The notes beneath the pieces were generated by a model that worked only from the letters and a program-made list of their open reading frames with translations, did no database searches and was not told the origin of the DNA. DNA of 64,000 nt from Bolinopsis microptera (taxonomy: Eukaryota > Ctenophora > Tentaculata > Lobata > Bolinopsidae): positions 9,217,726 to 9,281,725 of the forward strand of contig NC_087074.1 in NCBI RefSeq assembly GCF_026151205.1, read 5' to 3'. The position numbers were made by a program, and so were the translations under genes. Each line of letters opens with the position of its first letter. Position 1 is the stretch's first letter. Of the stretch, positions 45,785 to 59,012 are shown in pieces.

Positions 45785-48181
45785 GCTCCATCAGGGACTA
45801 ATTCATTGACAGTGTCACATGTCACATTGGTTTTGGGTACCTTAAGGATAAAATAGCTGTATACGCCTAGAAATAGCTGTAAGAAAGTTGTGCCCTGTCT
45901 TATCCAATCTACATCAAGCTACCATCGGAAGATTACGAACGAAAACCAATAAAAAACTAATTTTGTTTACAATCGGTCACTTGTCAATAGTCAAGGCATG
46001 TACAGGTCATTCGGCGAATTTTCTTTGAAATAAAATGATGTATTTGTGTAACAATTTGAAAGTTTATTGATAGAAAAAAAATTCACAAAATCAAACAATA
46101 AAACCAAAGCTTTTAAACTGAAACGATTTCTAAAACATCAGTGGGTAAAACTGGAATAAAAAAGCTTATCCCCCATCAAACCACGACAATCTCACCCGTA
46201 CCTTATAGTATAAGCAGTATCTCAGTATCTGCGTATACGTTATAAGCAGACAGGATTAATTAATACCTCACAATCTACTAATGGCGTAATGGTGTTGGTA
46301 GTATGCGCCTACATGCTGGTGTGTACTGCTCTCATACGTGTAGTAGTAGACCATATAGCGTACAGTCGCAATATAACGAGTCTAACTGATCTAACGTATA
46401 CATCTCATGAATAAATCGCCACAATTGAGCTTTTAACGACTTGTTATCTACAATTTAGTGGCTCCTATAAAACTGTTATAAAGTATATGCCGCTCGTATA
46501 AAGCTGTCGCCCTGTGTAAAAACGCAAAGAATGAGCAAAGAAAAGCCAATCTAGATAACAAAAGGGTGGTTTAGGAGCGTGCTGTAGCTAAGAGGGGGAA
46601 GCTACCTGGGCTCTCTCTCTCTCTTGCTGAGCCCTTTGAAAGTGTACAATGTCTAGCTTTATAACTAGGGTTTGCAATACCCGTGTGTCTAATGTCGGGC
46701 GTTAGTATCGAATTTACTACTGTAGACACATGCATGTCGCACATAATAGGTAGAGCAACAGATACTGGACGAGAGCGGATAACAATAGGCACTTAGATAC
46801 TTAATGAATAGGCACTTAGGCACTTACGAAACGCTTAACTGTAATATACGGACTTGGCTCCCAAAACTCGAGATAATTACGTACGCATAGCCAGCTGATC
46901 TGCTTGGCTTCAACAAGTTAACCTATTTCTACAGAAATGTCTAAGATGTGCACTGGACTGAATAGTGAATACTACTCCAGGGAATTTCTAAAGTAGAGAC
47001 TCGATTGATTGGGGACTGGCCCATAGAACCAAAAAGTTCTTACTCAAAATATTACATAGTTATATTAGCTATTAAAATCCACATACTAAGATACTGTGCA
47101 TTGAATACTTATACTCGCAATATTACAGCTCAGTGCTCCACAGTCTTTATTAGAAGCAAATCGAACCCTGAAACAGTAAATAGGAGAACAATTTGAACGA
47201 AACAATTATAAATACTTTCAATCCCTCTTGTACAATACAACTAGATTTCTAACTGGATCGGATCAATCGTTTAACAGATGAAGTAATAAACGATTCCAGT
47301 CGACCAACAAGTTAATGGTTAAGTGGCTGAACGATTCTTCTAAATTTCGATTATATTCTGACGTCAATTATTCATTGTGATCACCGCCCGATGCAGTCGA
47401 TTGTACAGCTTTTAATTTCCTAATTGGAATAATTTCATTACCAGTTCGATTAAAGGCCATTGGGAAACTATAAAACCATACCAGTATGACTTGATCGAAG
47501 AATGATATTATCGTCCAGGAAATTGAATACTGCAAAAGAGGTGAAGCAATTTCTCAACCTATTTAGAGACTAGATCAAGCTACCACGGAAAGATGACGAA
47601 TCAAAACCGATAAAAACTCAAAAACTGATTAATCAGAATTCTGATACGACAATTGCGCCCTGTAAATCACGAAATTCTGTTTCATGAGCTTCAGTTCACA
47701 TAAACTTATATTATTAATTTACATTATTAACTTATATCGTAAAATTATTATATTGTTAAAGTCATATAGAGTTACAAATTATATTAGTATATTAATAGAA
47801 ACCTTTACGTAGGCCCGTTACGATAACCAATGAAAGCATGAAGAGTAGTGAGAGCATGATTCATGAAGACTGATTATAAAACCATACTTGAAGCGCGTTA
47901 CTATTAACGCGTGATCAAAAGTTCCCATTTTACAAATATGGAAGGTAAAATTATTTTCTGCTTATCAGAGAAAATATATGTGTAGGGATCTAGCACTGAC
48001 CACATCTGATCTGGACTTGCTATTCAGAAATTACCACTGTGATCAACACGAAACTCGAAAGCTGTGGAGCTTAAAACATCACAAGCGTCACGGTGCATGT
48101 ACTAAGCGACATCTTTGTACAACTACAACTACAAGTACATAGCTACCAGTGTTTACATACAAGAGACTGAGAAACAGAGCT
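45785..48181. other. Intergenic, no gene recognised
   Basis: Includes two diverged copies of a short motif, 'agctaccatcggaagattacg' near 45918 and 'agctaccacggaaagatgacg' near 47578, a CT-rich patch near 46610, and the palindrome CGCGTTACTATTAACGCG near 47895. The left edge should hold the promoter of the minus-strand gene ending at 40282. Confidence 0.45.
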
Positions 48182-49260
<1,079 letters not shown>

Positions 49261-51895
49261 AGTATTCAGTGTTCTTCATGTGTTTGATAACATGGTAACA
49301 GCTACAAGTTGGTCGATTAATTACAACTTACTAGAAATCTAGCATATCCTTGTACATGCAAAGGAACGCTTCACCAGCACTTCATTTCTGAGCTTAAAGG
49401 CAACCCTTTCCTCCTGCGCAGGGGTTTGCCAGGACCCCAATACAGTCGTCATTAGTGGTACATTGGGCGTGCTCGACAACATTACCAGTGGCACTGATCT
49501 TACACCACGTCGAGCAGTCTGAGCAGAATCCTTCGTCCGGGTGAGGACACGTGGGCCCTGAGGTGGAATACAGTTAGATATTATACTTAATGTTATAAGG
49601 ACACGAGGCCCCTGAGGGGGAATACAGTTAGATATTATACTTAATGTTATAAGGACACGAGGCCCCTGAGGGGGAATACTGCTAGATATTATACTTATAA
49701 TTTCATGAGGACACGAGGCCCCTGAGAGGGAATACAGTAAGATATTATACTTAATGTTATAAGGACACGAGGCCCCTGAGGGGGAATACAGTTAGATATT
49801 ATACTTAATGTTATGAGGAAACGAGGCCCCTGAGGGGGAATACAGTTAGATATTATACTTAATGTTATAAGGACACGAGGCCCCTGAGGGGAAATACAGT
49901 TAGATGTTATACGTAATGTTATGGGGACACGAAGCCCCTGAGGGGGAATGCTGCTAGATATTATATTTAATGTTATGAGGACACGTGGCCCCTGAGGGGG
50001 AATACTGCTAGATATTATACTTAATGTTATAAGGACACGAGGCCCCTGAGGGAAAATACAGTTAGATATTATACTTAATGTTATAAGGACACGTGGCCCC
50101 TAAGGGGGAATACTGTTAGATATTATACTTAATGTTATAAGGACACGAGGCCCCTGAGGGGGAATACAGTTAGATATTATACTTAATGTTATAAGGACAC
50201 GAGGCCCCTGAGGGGAAATACAGTTAGATGTTATACGTAATGTTATGGGGACACGAAGCCCCTGAGGGGGAATACTGTTAGATATTATACTTAATGTTAT
50301 GAGGACACGTGGCCCCTGAGGGGGAATACTGCTAGATATTATACTTAATGTTATAAGGACACGAGGCCCCTGAGGGGAAATATAGTTAAATATTATACTT
50401 AATGTTATAAGGACACGTGGCCCCTAAGGGGGAATACTGTTAGATATTATACTTAATGTTATGAGGACTCGAGGACCCTGAGGGGGAATACAGTTAGATA
50501 TTATATTTAATGTTATGAGGACACAGGCCCCTGAGGGGGAATACTGCTAGATATTATACTTATAAAGTTATGAGAACACGAGGCCCCTGAGAGGGAATAC
50601 AGTTAGATATTATACTTAATGTTATACGGACACGAGGCCCCTGAGGGGGAATACAGTTAGATATTATACTTAATGTTATAAGGACACGAGGCCCCTGAGG
50701 GGGAATACAGTTAGATATTATACTTAATGTTATAAGGACACGAGGCCCCTGAGGGGGAATACTGTTAAATATTATACGTAATGTTATAATGACACGAGGC
50801 CCCTGAGGGGGAATACTGTTAGATATTATACTTAATGTTATGAGGACACGAAGCCCCTGAGGGGGAATACTGCTAGATATTATATTTAATGTTATGAGGA
50901 CACGTGGCCCCTGAGGGGGAATACTGCTAGATATTATACTTAATGTTATAAGGACACGAGGCCCCTGAGGGGGAATACAGTTAGATATTATACTTAATGT
51001 TATAAGGACACGTGGCCCCTGAGGGGGAATACTGCTAGATATTATACTTATAATTTCATGAGGACACGAGGCCCCTGAGAGGGAATACAGTTAGATATTA
51101 TACTTTATGTTATAAGGACACGAGCCCCCTGAGGGGGAATACTGTTAGAAATTATACTTAATGTTATGAGGACACGAGGCCCCTGAGGGGGAATACTGTT
51201 AGATATTATACTTAATGTTATGAGGACACAAGGCCCCTGAGGGGGAATACAGTTAGATATTATACTTAATGTTATAAGGACACGAGGCCCCTGAGGGGGA
51301 ATAGTGTTAGATATTATACTTAATGTTATGAGGACACGAGGATCTTGATGTTATGTTGTAATGATAATGTAGATTGAAGATGTTATGCCTAATGTTAAAA
51401 TTAAATCTGCGCTACAGGAATAAAACAAATTTTCCTGAGCAACAATTTCACGACCTTGTAGTGTGATTTGGTAACTTATAACACCGAAAACAGTAAACTT
51501 ATATACAGTAGTGAGATGCGTGACAGGTGAACTAGAAATATAATTTGTAGAGGGTACAAGAAATTGAAATTAAAATATCTCAAATTAAATATAATCAAAC
51601 GACAAACTAACCGTTGCATCCTTTCCAGCATGATCCACCGTAACAAGACCATGAACAGCCAGTATTCTGTTCGCACTGGTAACCATTACCGGAACCGAAC
51701 CAACAGATTGCTGGGGTACAGGTTTTGTTAAAGGTGTTAAACTATAATAGTGGCCATTCAAATTAATGTTTGTATAATTGGTGCACATCATGCGTATATT
51801 CAGTGCGAATATTTTGTGCATATTTAATTTTTAATAACAAATTTAAGAAATGCCACTTATAAGTTATAAAGTTCAGTTTATGGTTTAGTACCAGA
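49261..51895. repeat. Segmental duplication, block A (partner 55703-59488)
   Basis: The block starts 'agtattcagtgttcttcatg' at 49261 and at 55703, and runs through the terminal exon, the minisatellite, its right flank ('gaggatcttgatgttatgtt'), the preceding exon and the intron up to the 'ggtttagtaccag' donor. Same order and orientation in both. The copies differ by substitutions, by repeat number, and by a 2.1-kb insertion in the partner. Confidence 0.9.
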
Positions 51896-52785
51896 ACATT
51901 CAGCGCTGTTCATGCATTCCCTTGATTCCACTGCTTCACCACCACAATCTTCTCCACCATTAGCTGGAGGTGGGTTATTGCAGGTTTTGGACCGGGTCTG
52001 TGTCCCTTTACCACAACCTGCTGAGCAAGCACCCCAGTCGCTGTAGTCACTCCATCCTCCATCAACTGAAGCTGTGGTTTTAATTTAGTCAACAGAAAAA
52101 TAATCACTCAACTCCCTAATCCTTAAACAATGTGCAGTACAATTATCAAGTTGAATCATAGTGCAAAATTAAAAACCTACGGGCGAAATTAAAAGCCTGC
52201 AAGAGAAATCAAGAACATTTGGTGCTCATATTATGGGTATACTCAGTGCAAATGTTATGTGTATATTTAGTACTGCACATTTGATGTGCTCGTCCATATT
52301 TAACAACAAGGTTAAGAAATGCTACTTATAGAGTTTAGTAATAGTTTATGGTTAAGTACCAAGGCATTCAGCAATCATGCATTCCCTTGATTCCACTGCT
52401 TCACCATCACAATCTTCTCCACCATTAGCTGGAGGTGGGTTATTGCAGGTTTTGGACCGGGTCTGTGTCCCTTTTCCACAACCTGCTGAGCAAGCACCCC
52501 AGTCGCTGTAGTCACTCCACCCTCCATCAACTGAAAGTAATATGGTTTTAATTTAGTCAACAGAAAAATAATCACTCAACTCCCCACTTCATACTCCCTA
52601 AATAATTCAGTTTAACTTTAATTATTAAAGTTGAATCATTATATAAAACTTAAAGCCTGTGGGAGAAATTAAAAACTTTATCATACCTCCTACGGCACAT
52701 TTTTGTTCATCTTTTTACATTTTCCCGTATAATCTTCTGCACTTGCCAGACCAAGAGCGAGGATAACCAGAAGAGTCACTAACAT
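49394..52785 (-). CDS. Small secreted protein: two TSP1 modules and a cysteine-rich tail, 5 exons
   Basis: Exons: 52785-52719, 52530-52360, 52065-51892, 51710-51612, 49557-49394. All internal junctions are phase 1; 224 residues. The signal peptide is MLVTLLVILALGLASA. Residues 23-79 and 80-137 are near-identical TSP1 modules ('GGWSDYSDWGACSAGCGKG', 'NNPPPANGGEDC'). Residues 138-170 form a Trp/Cys-rich module ('CEQNTGCSWSCYGGSCWKGC'). Residues 171-224 form a terminal Cys module ('CPHPDEGFCSDCSTWC', 'NPCAGGKGCL'). The Cys spacing implies a disulfide-stabilised extracellular protein; no function can be named. The first donor (AAAAT|GTAAAA) is the weakest choice. The last intron (~2.05 kb) is almost wholly minisatellite. 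A truncated paralog lies at 55833-59301. Confidence 0.8.
49545..51345 (-). repeat. 54-bp minisatellite A: tandem copies of a 3' splice site, ~33 units
   Basis: The unit on the minus strand runs TATAATATCTAACTGTATT, then CCCCCTCAG, then GGGCCTCGTGTCC, then TTATAACATTAAG. Spacing is 54 bp in the sampled units (for example 49763 to 49817). The first unit is the genuine end of the last intron plus the first bases of the terminal exon, so the array starts exactly at the acceptor of 49557. The branch-like CTAAC lies ~16 bases before the AG. Some units read CTAACAG, adding an extra AG. It ends at 'gaggacacgaggatcttg' (~51332). Confidence 0.93.
52300..52600 (-). repeat. Tandem duplication of a TSP1 exon with flanking intron
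   Basis: Exon 52360-52530 and exon 51892-52065, with neighbouring intron sequence such as 'ttttaatttagtcaacagaa' and 'aaaataatcactcaactccc', are near-identical about 465 bp apart. The coding parts differ at a few sites, e.g. CDGEAVESRECMIAECLG versus CGGEAVESRECMNSAECSG. Confidence 0.88.
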
Positions 52786-54224
52786 TGTCGCTAGCTTTTT
52801 AATAAATCAGTGGATTAAACCTCCGCGATAATAGCAGAATGGTAAACCTTTTATTTTGGAATGGAATTTCGATTTTAAAGCTTAATATTTTGTTGACGCT
52901 ATCTAGGGCAGATAGTGACATTGACAATGCTTAGATTTGTGTTACCATATCTGCATGATAAATGAAAACGTATATGACCGGATAAAAATTAAAAAGTATG
53001 ATAAAATTGTTCAAAATCGAAATTCAAGTTCAAATTAAGCTTCAGAGATTAGAGAACGTAAAGAAAATATCATCAGCTCGGATGTCGCAGCTGTTTCATT
53101 TTCCTGTACAATTATATGCTTGTCGCGTCGCTTGTCATCAACAGCCGCTAACTGAAACAACCTCCTTCTCTCTGATCCAAATAGGCATCACTTAGTAATA
53201 GTGATCCTAATGATGCACTTAGCATCATTAGTTGAATTAATGTTCTTAGTGATGCAGTGACAGTTAACACACACAGTAGGTACAGTGTATTGATGCCGTT
53301 AAATTCGCACCAAACGTATTATTCGAATTAAATTCGCATACGAATTTTTCTTTAAGAATTGTCGCATGTAAAAAAATATACCAAATACGGGAACAGGAAA
53401 TCACGTACCCGCATCAAAATGTTCACGATAGTTGGCTTTGTATGGTGGAATATTGCCAAAACATGTGCTTCCCGCAACAGGTGCGTCGTTACTACCACTG
53501 GTTAGTGACTAGCGTGGGTACTGACCAAGATCGCAAGGGGTTAAATTTAGCTCATACCCGAAGACGTTATGCAATGGAGTAAACTAACTTCTCTTATTAA
53601 ACTTGAATCACTTAATTTCCTCCACAGTCTATTCTACTTGTCGCGAATTGTAAGTTTGAGATTTGAAGTATAAGTAATGTATAACGTCACAATTCAATTC
53701 ACATATCCAACTAGATTAATATAGAATCGAGAATGCTGCGCGTTGATCCGCACATCCAAATTTTTACCGAATTTTCAGCGCATTTTTTGGCGAATTTAAC
53801 AGCTCTAAAAATTAAAACTTGAAGTTGTAAATTGGCGAATTATTTGTGTACTTTTTGAGTTCTTAATACGCCGTACTTTTTGACGAAAATTTGGCAAATT
53901 TAACAGCCTGGCAGTGTACCTATCTTATAGTTATAGTCTAAATTTAAATTTTATCGACTGTTAACAAAACATTCTTTTCCTTAAAATTTGGTTTAGGAAG
54001 GTGACAAAGGAAAGTACTTCAAATTGAATACGGGATTAAGAATTGCAATTACATTTAAAATGTCTTAATGTTCCTCAATACGATATAATCTCCAATAAAT
54101 TCAGAATTGCAATTACTAAACTACTGAGTACTGTACTAAAACCAAAAAGTGTAACCTGCCATCCAACAGGCCCGCCCTTAAGTATCCCCAGATAGTATAA
54201 ACACTTTCCCACTCTCTCTAGCAA
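52786..54224. other. Upstream of the secreted gene, nothing recognised
   Basis: It should contain the promoter of the minus-strand secreted gene. A 'cctaatgatgcacttagcat' palindrome-like patch lies near 53210. No coding region is supported. Confidence 0.45.
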
Positions 54225-54675
54225 TCTGTAAACAATTCCTTAACTATATCCTCCTTGTAACCAAAACAGAGGTGTTAAAATGAACTCTCTGATAATCAAA
54301 ACAAAGATGTTAAAATGAACTCTGTGCTCCCCAAAACTCTCTGCTCTAAACAATTCATACACTATCCTCCTTGTAACCAAAACAAAAGTGTTAAAACGAA
54401 CTCTCTGATTATCAAAACAGAGATGTTAAAATGAACTCTCTGCTCCCCAAAACTCTCTGCTCTAAACAATTCATACACTATCCTCCTTCTAATCAAAACA
54501 GAGGTGTTAAAATGAACCCTCTGATAATCAAAACAAAGATGTTAAAATGAACTATCTGCTCCCCAAAACTCCCTGCTCTAAACAATTCATACACTATCCT
54601 CCTTGTAACCAAAACAGAGATGTTAAAATAAAATAAACTCTCTGTTCCCCAAAACATAGGTGTTAAACTGAACTC
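54225..54675. repeat. ~120-bp tandem repeat, about 3.5 copies
   Basis: Higher-order unit containing 'aacaattcatacactatcct', 'aaccaaaacagaggtgttaa', 'aatgaactctctgataatca' and 'ctccccaaaactctctgctc'. Inside each unit a ~38-bp subunit ('caaaaca(a/g)agatgttaaaatgaac') is itself repeated. Confidence 0.9.
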
Positions 54676-54850
54676 TTTGCACTACCCTGCTGTACTAAAT
54701 GTCGTACACAAATATATGCCCTTAAATACTACGCTAAAATAATGTGCTAAAAAGCTAAGATGAGAAGTACGAATGAGTCGGACTTTTCAATTTACTCGTA
54801 TCGTACGTACTTTTCAATTCTACTGGGTAACTCGGTAATCTACCGATGCA

Positions 54851-55006
54851 CATCTGGGGCACACCTCGGGCACACCTGGGGCACAAACTCGGGCACACCT
54901 CGGGCACACCTCGGGCCAAAGCACACCTCGGGCAGAACCACCTGGGGCACACCTCGGGCACACCTCGGGCACATCTCGGGCACATCTCGGGCAAAATTCG
55001 GGCATG
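54851..55006. repeat. 'gggcacacctc' short tandem repeat, ~13 copies
   Basis: 11-12-bp units 'ggcacacctcg' with variants run across ~155 bases. Translated frames (CARGVPEVCPR) are artefacts of the repeat. Confidence 0.92.
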
Positions 55007-55702
55007 GTAATTGATATAAATCAACTATATTATCTCCCCACTAAACTCTTGTCATGTTTATTAGATAAAAAGTCGTAATAACAATATTCTCATACTGTCA
55101 AAGCGGTAGAAATCCAAGTATTTTTATTACACGGTGCGCAAGGAATTTCGTTTTAAAAATGTGTAGACTGTAGGTAAGATAAGCCTAAGTGTGGCAGTGA
55201 GAAAAATAAATTGCAGTGGTTGACTGCATTAAATGCATTATCGCAGTTCATTTATTTAACTGCACTAACGTTTAGGATTCTTTCAGCTGTTATATTTTGC
55301 TAGTATTTTGTTTAAAAGTTGTAAAGGACAAAGTTCTTGTCCGTCCACGAAAAGTTCTTTACGTCAAGTTTTTGTTTGTCGAGTAAGTAACGTACAGTGT
55401 TGTCCTTAAGGTACGTTAAAGGGAAGGATTTTATTTATTTCGTTTATCGTGTTGTTGTATAATCGTGGTCCTACGTTAGAGATGCTAGGGTATTAATTCT
55501 TTTCATGCAAACAAGTGAAAACGAATCTTTTATGTCATGTATCCTGGGTTTGGACAGGATATGCCCGCTTAAAGAACTTCCATCGCGTTACATTACATAA
55601 TTTTCTGAAACATATATTACATTTACAATAAATTATGCAATATCACAACATTACAATCAACAAAATAAATTTAATCGCAGAACCTCAAATATATTATATA
55701 GT
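55007..55702. other. Intergenic with dispersed repeat copy
   Basis: Contains, at ~55540-55660, the repeat also seen at ~19540-19690 ('atcctgggtttggacaggat', 'gcgttacattacataatt'). Otherwise AT-rich without recognisable genes. Confidence 0.5.
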
Positions 55703-56028
55703 ATTCAGTGTTCTTCATGTGTTTGATAACATTGTAACAGCTACAAGTTGGTCGATTAATTACAACTTACTAGAAATCTAGCATATCCTTGTACATGCAA
55801 AGGAACCCTTCACCAGCACTTCATTTCTGAGCCTACCAATCGCAGCCTTTTTCTCCTACGCAGGGGTTTGCCAGGATCCCAATACAGTCGTCATCAGTGC
55901 TACATGTGGCCTTCTCGTCAACAGAACCACTGGCACTGAGCCAACACCACGTCGTGCAGTCTGAGCAGAATCCTTCGTCCGGGTGAGGACACGCGGCCCC
56001 TGAGGGGGAATACTGTTAGATATTATAT

Positions 56029-58110
56029 CCACTGGCACTAGCGGGCTATATTTGCGCCAGTGGGACCGCACAGCCCGCTTGTTAAAAAGGCCTGATATTT
56101 CTCAGCCCGCTGATACAGCTCGCTGATATAGCCCACATGAAATTTTACTAGTAGCGATATAGCCCGGAGACCAAATATCAGTTTCACTTTATTTTGTGCC
56201 TGGTTACTCTAGTACTAGTAGCAGAGTGTAGTTGAGTGTGCACTTTGATTTCCACGATTTCTGACAACACAGGGTTGTTTGTTAGGTCATTCTAAACCAA
56301 AGTAGTTTAGGTACACAATTTGTTTCGCTAGAGACAACCCTACAGGGCAAATTTTCTAAGTTTTCGCTTTTCGGCTCCTGAAGGTCATAGAGACTGTTTT
56401 TTGGCTTAAAATTACCGCAATGGCCACAGTTATATACAACTTACAAATCAAATTTATACATCTAACCATCTCCTTTGTTGCTTACATCTCGTTAAAGTGA
56501 ATTCTGCTACCTCCACTCTAGCTCCTTTTAGCAATCTCTGAATGCTACTTCCTGCTCTATCTAGCTTCCACCAACACCCATTAATTGTTGTTCAGCTATC
56601 ACCAGCACTTTCAAATTCTAGCACTTAATCCAGCAACCTCAGACTACTTTCTGCTCTATCCAGCTAACACTAGAAAACGGTTTACGGTACCCACAAATTT
56701 TAGCTTCTTCTAGCTACTTCGGGCTACATCCATCCTCATTCAGTTGGTTGAGCTGAGCACTCTCAAATTCTATCTGTTTTTGCCTAATTCAGGCTACCTC
56801 CAGGCTAGCAGCTAGAAGTTGAGGGTGCTTGCGATATCTGGATATAGCATAACGTAGTCCGAGTTTTATGGATAGGGCTAGAATTTGCAGGTGCTAGCGG
56901 TAGCTTAACAACAATTAGTGGGTGTTGGCGGAAGCTAGATAGAGCAGGAAGTAGCATTCAGAATTTGCTAGAAATAGCAGGTTTCCTCTTCCTCAATGAG
57001 CTGGAAATTGTTGAATGCAGCCGAGGCAGCCGTAAAGAGCCAAAATAAATTGTTGCTGGTGGTGTTATAAAAGGCAAGAGGTAACTTTAAGTTAAGCGTG
57101 CTAGAAAGAGCAGAAGTTGAAGGGGCCAGGCGGCCTTGCAGTAGTAGCTAAATAGATGTAGCCGAATTCAGAGGTTGCTAGAAAGAGCTACAATTATAAC
57201 GTGTTGGCATGGTAGCTGGGTAGAATGGGCATGGCATGGAGGTAGCAGAATTAAAGGTAGCTAGAAGTAGATTCTACTTCATGAGGTGGGATTGAAGTTG
57301 ATTAGCCATAATAGTCAAACAGTACTGGAGAGAGCCCAACTTGTGGTAGCTATAACGAGATAGTTATATATGTTCATGAATAAATTTGGGGATTGAAGTA
57401 GTTTGAAGTAACCAGAGAGATGGTTAGATGTTAGGTATACATTTGGGGATAAGATAAGATAGCTGGAAGGAGCTTCTGAAACTGAATTGTGTTGCTCCAT
57501 AATTCATAAATATTATCTGATTATTGTGTTCATGCTGAAAATTTTGCTGTGCTGCAAGTAAAGTGTATGTAAGAATTTTTTAGCCAGGCCCGGGATACCA
57601 AAATTAAGTACATGTTTGATGTTACTATTTTAGGATGCACGAATGTTAAAACTGTTTTTAATGAATATCTCCAAAACTAAGCACTATAAACCCTATGTTA
57701 CTTTATAGCTTGTATGTAAATGTGGCCTTTCCAGTTAGTTTGAGCTAAAAGAGAGGCCCCTACAACGTTCAGAAGCCGAGATACAAAAGTCATATTATAT
57801 TAGCGCCTGAGGGTAATTTAGAAACTTCCCCCCTAGGGTTGGAACTAATGATAGAAATTGCGTACCTTATCAATTCTGATCCATAATGACCTTACAAAGG
57901 ACCTGGTTCATAGAAAAGTTGTAGACACCAAACTGCATACTCGATTTCAATTCACTTCTAGAGTACTTTTTTTCACTCGCCCAAGTGAAAATCAGTTTTC
58001 CTGGATTTTTTCCAAAAGTAAGCATTTTTGGCCTTTATGACCTTTAAAGTGTCAATATAAACATGTGCATTGCAGTCATTTTAAGCCAAACTTTGAGTCT
58101 CTAAGACCTT
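56029..58110. mobile_element. 2.1-kb insertion in the splice-site array, with fold-back arms
   Basis: The array unit breaks after 'gttagatattat' and resumes at 58113 with 'gttagatatcat', so ~2.08 kb of unrelated sequence lies inside one unit. Within it, ~56533-56640 and ~56878-56985 are imperfect inverted repeats ('acttcctgctctatctagct' and complement), giving a ~450-bp fold-back rich in 'agctag' motifs. No coding frame is recognised. Terminal repeats of the whole insertion are not evident. Confidence 0.6.
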
Positions 58111-59012
58111 CACAGTTAGATATCATACTCAATGTTGTGAGGACACGAGGCCCCTGAGGGGAAATACAGTTAGATATTATACTTAATGTTATGAGGACAC
58201 GAGGCCCCTGAAGTGGAATACAGTTAGATGTTATACGTAATGTTATGAGGACACGAGGCCCCTGAAGTGGAATACAGTTAGATGTTATACGTAATGTTAT
58301 AAGGACACGAGGCCCCTGAGGGGAAATACAGTTAGATATTATACTTAATGTTATAAGGACACGTGGCCCCTAAGGGGGAATACTGTTAGATATTATACTT
58401 AATGTTATAAGGACACGAGGCCCCTGAGGGGGAATACTGTTAGATATTATACTTAATGTTATAAGGACACGAGGCCCCTGAGGGGGAATACTGTTAGATA
58501 TTATACTTATTGTTATAAGGACACGAGGCCCCTGAGGGGGAATACTGTTAGATATTATACTTAATGTTATAAGGACACGAGGCCCCTGAAGTGGAATACA
58601 GTTAGATGTTATACGTAATGTTATGAGGACACGAGGCCCCTGAAGTGGAATACAGTTAGATGTTATACGTAATGTTATGAGGACACGAGGCCCCTGAGGG
58701 GGAATACTGTTAGATATTATACTTAATGTTATAAGGACACGAGGCCCCTGAGGGGGAATACAGTTAGATATTATACTTAATGTTATGAGGACACGAGGCC
58801 CCTGAGGGGGAATACTGTTAGATATTATACTTAATGTTATAAGGACACGAGGCCCCTGAGGGGGAATACAGTTAGATATTATACTTAATGTTATAAGGAC
58901 ACGAGGCCCCTGAAGTGGAATACAGTTAGATGTTATACGTAATGTTATGAGGACACAAGGCCCCTGAAGTGGAATACAGTTAGATGTTATACTTAATGTT
59001 ATGAGGACACGA
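58107..59012 (-). repeat. 54-bp minisatellite B: splice-site array of the paralog, ~16 units
   Basis: Same 54-bp unit and orientation as array A, ending with the same flank ('gaggacacgaggatcttg'). A recurring variant here has 'cctgaagtggaatacagtta' in place of 'cctgagggggaatac', which weakens the pyrimidine run on the minus strand. A single detached unit remains next to the terminal exon at 55985-56028, before the insertion. Confidence 0.93.

Noticed and set aside
49545-51345. CRISPR array
   Set aside because: The repeats are contiguous 54-bp units with no spacers, in an animal intron; it is a minisatellite.
51910-52575. 65-residue minus-strand proteins beginning MIIFLLTKLK
   Set aside because: Wrong frame across the TSP1 exons and their introns; the correct frame is phase 1 from the CAG acceptors.
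54755-55024. Cysteine-rich open frames (CARGVPEVCPR repeats) on the minus strand
   Set aside because: Created by the 11-12-bp tandem repeat; several frames on both strands are open for the same reason.
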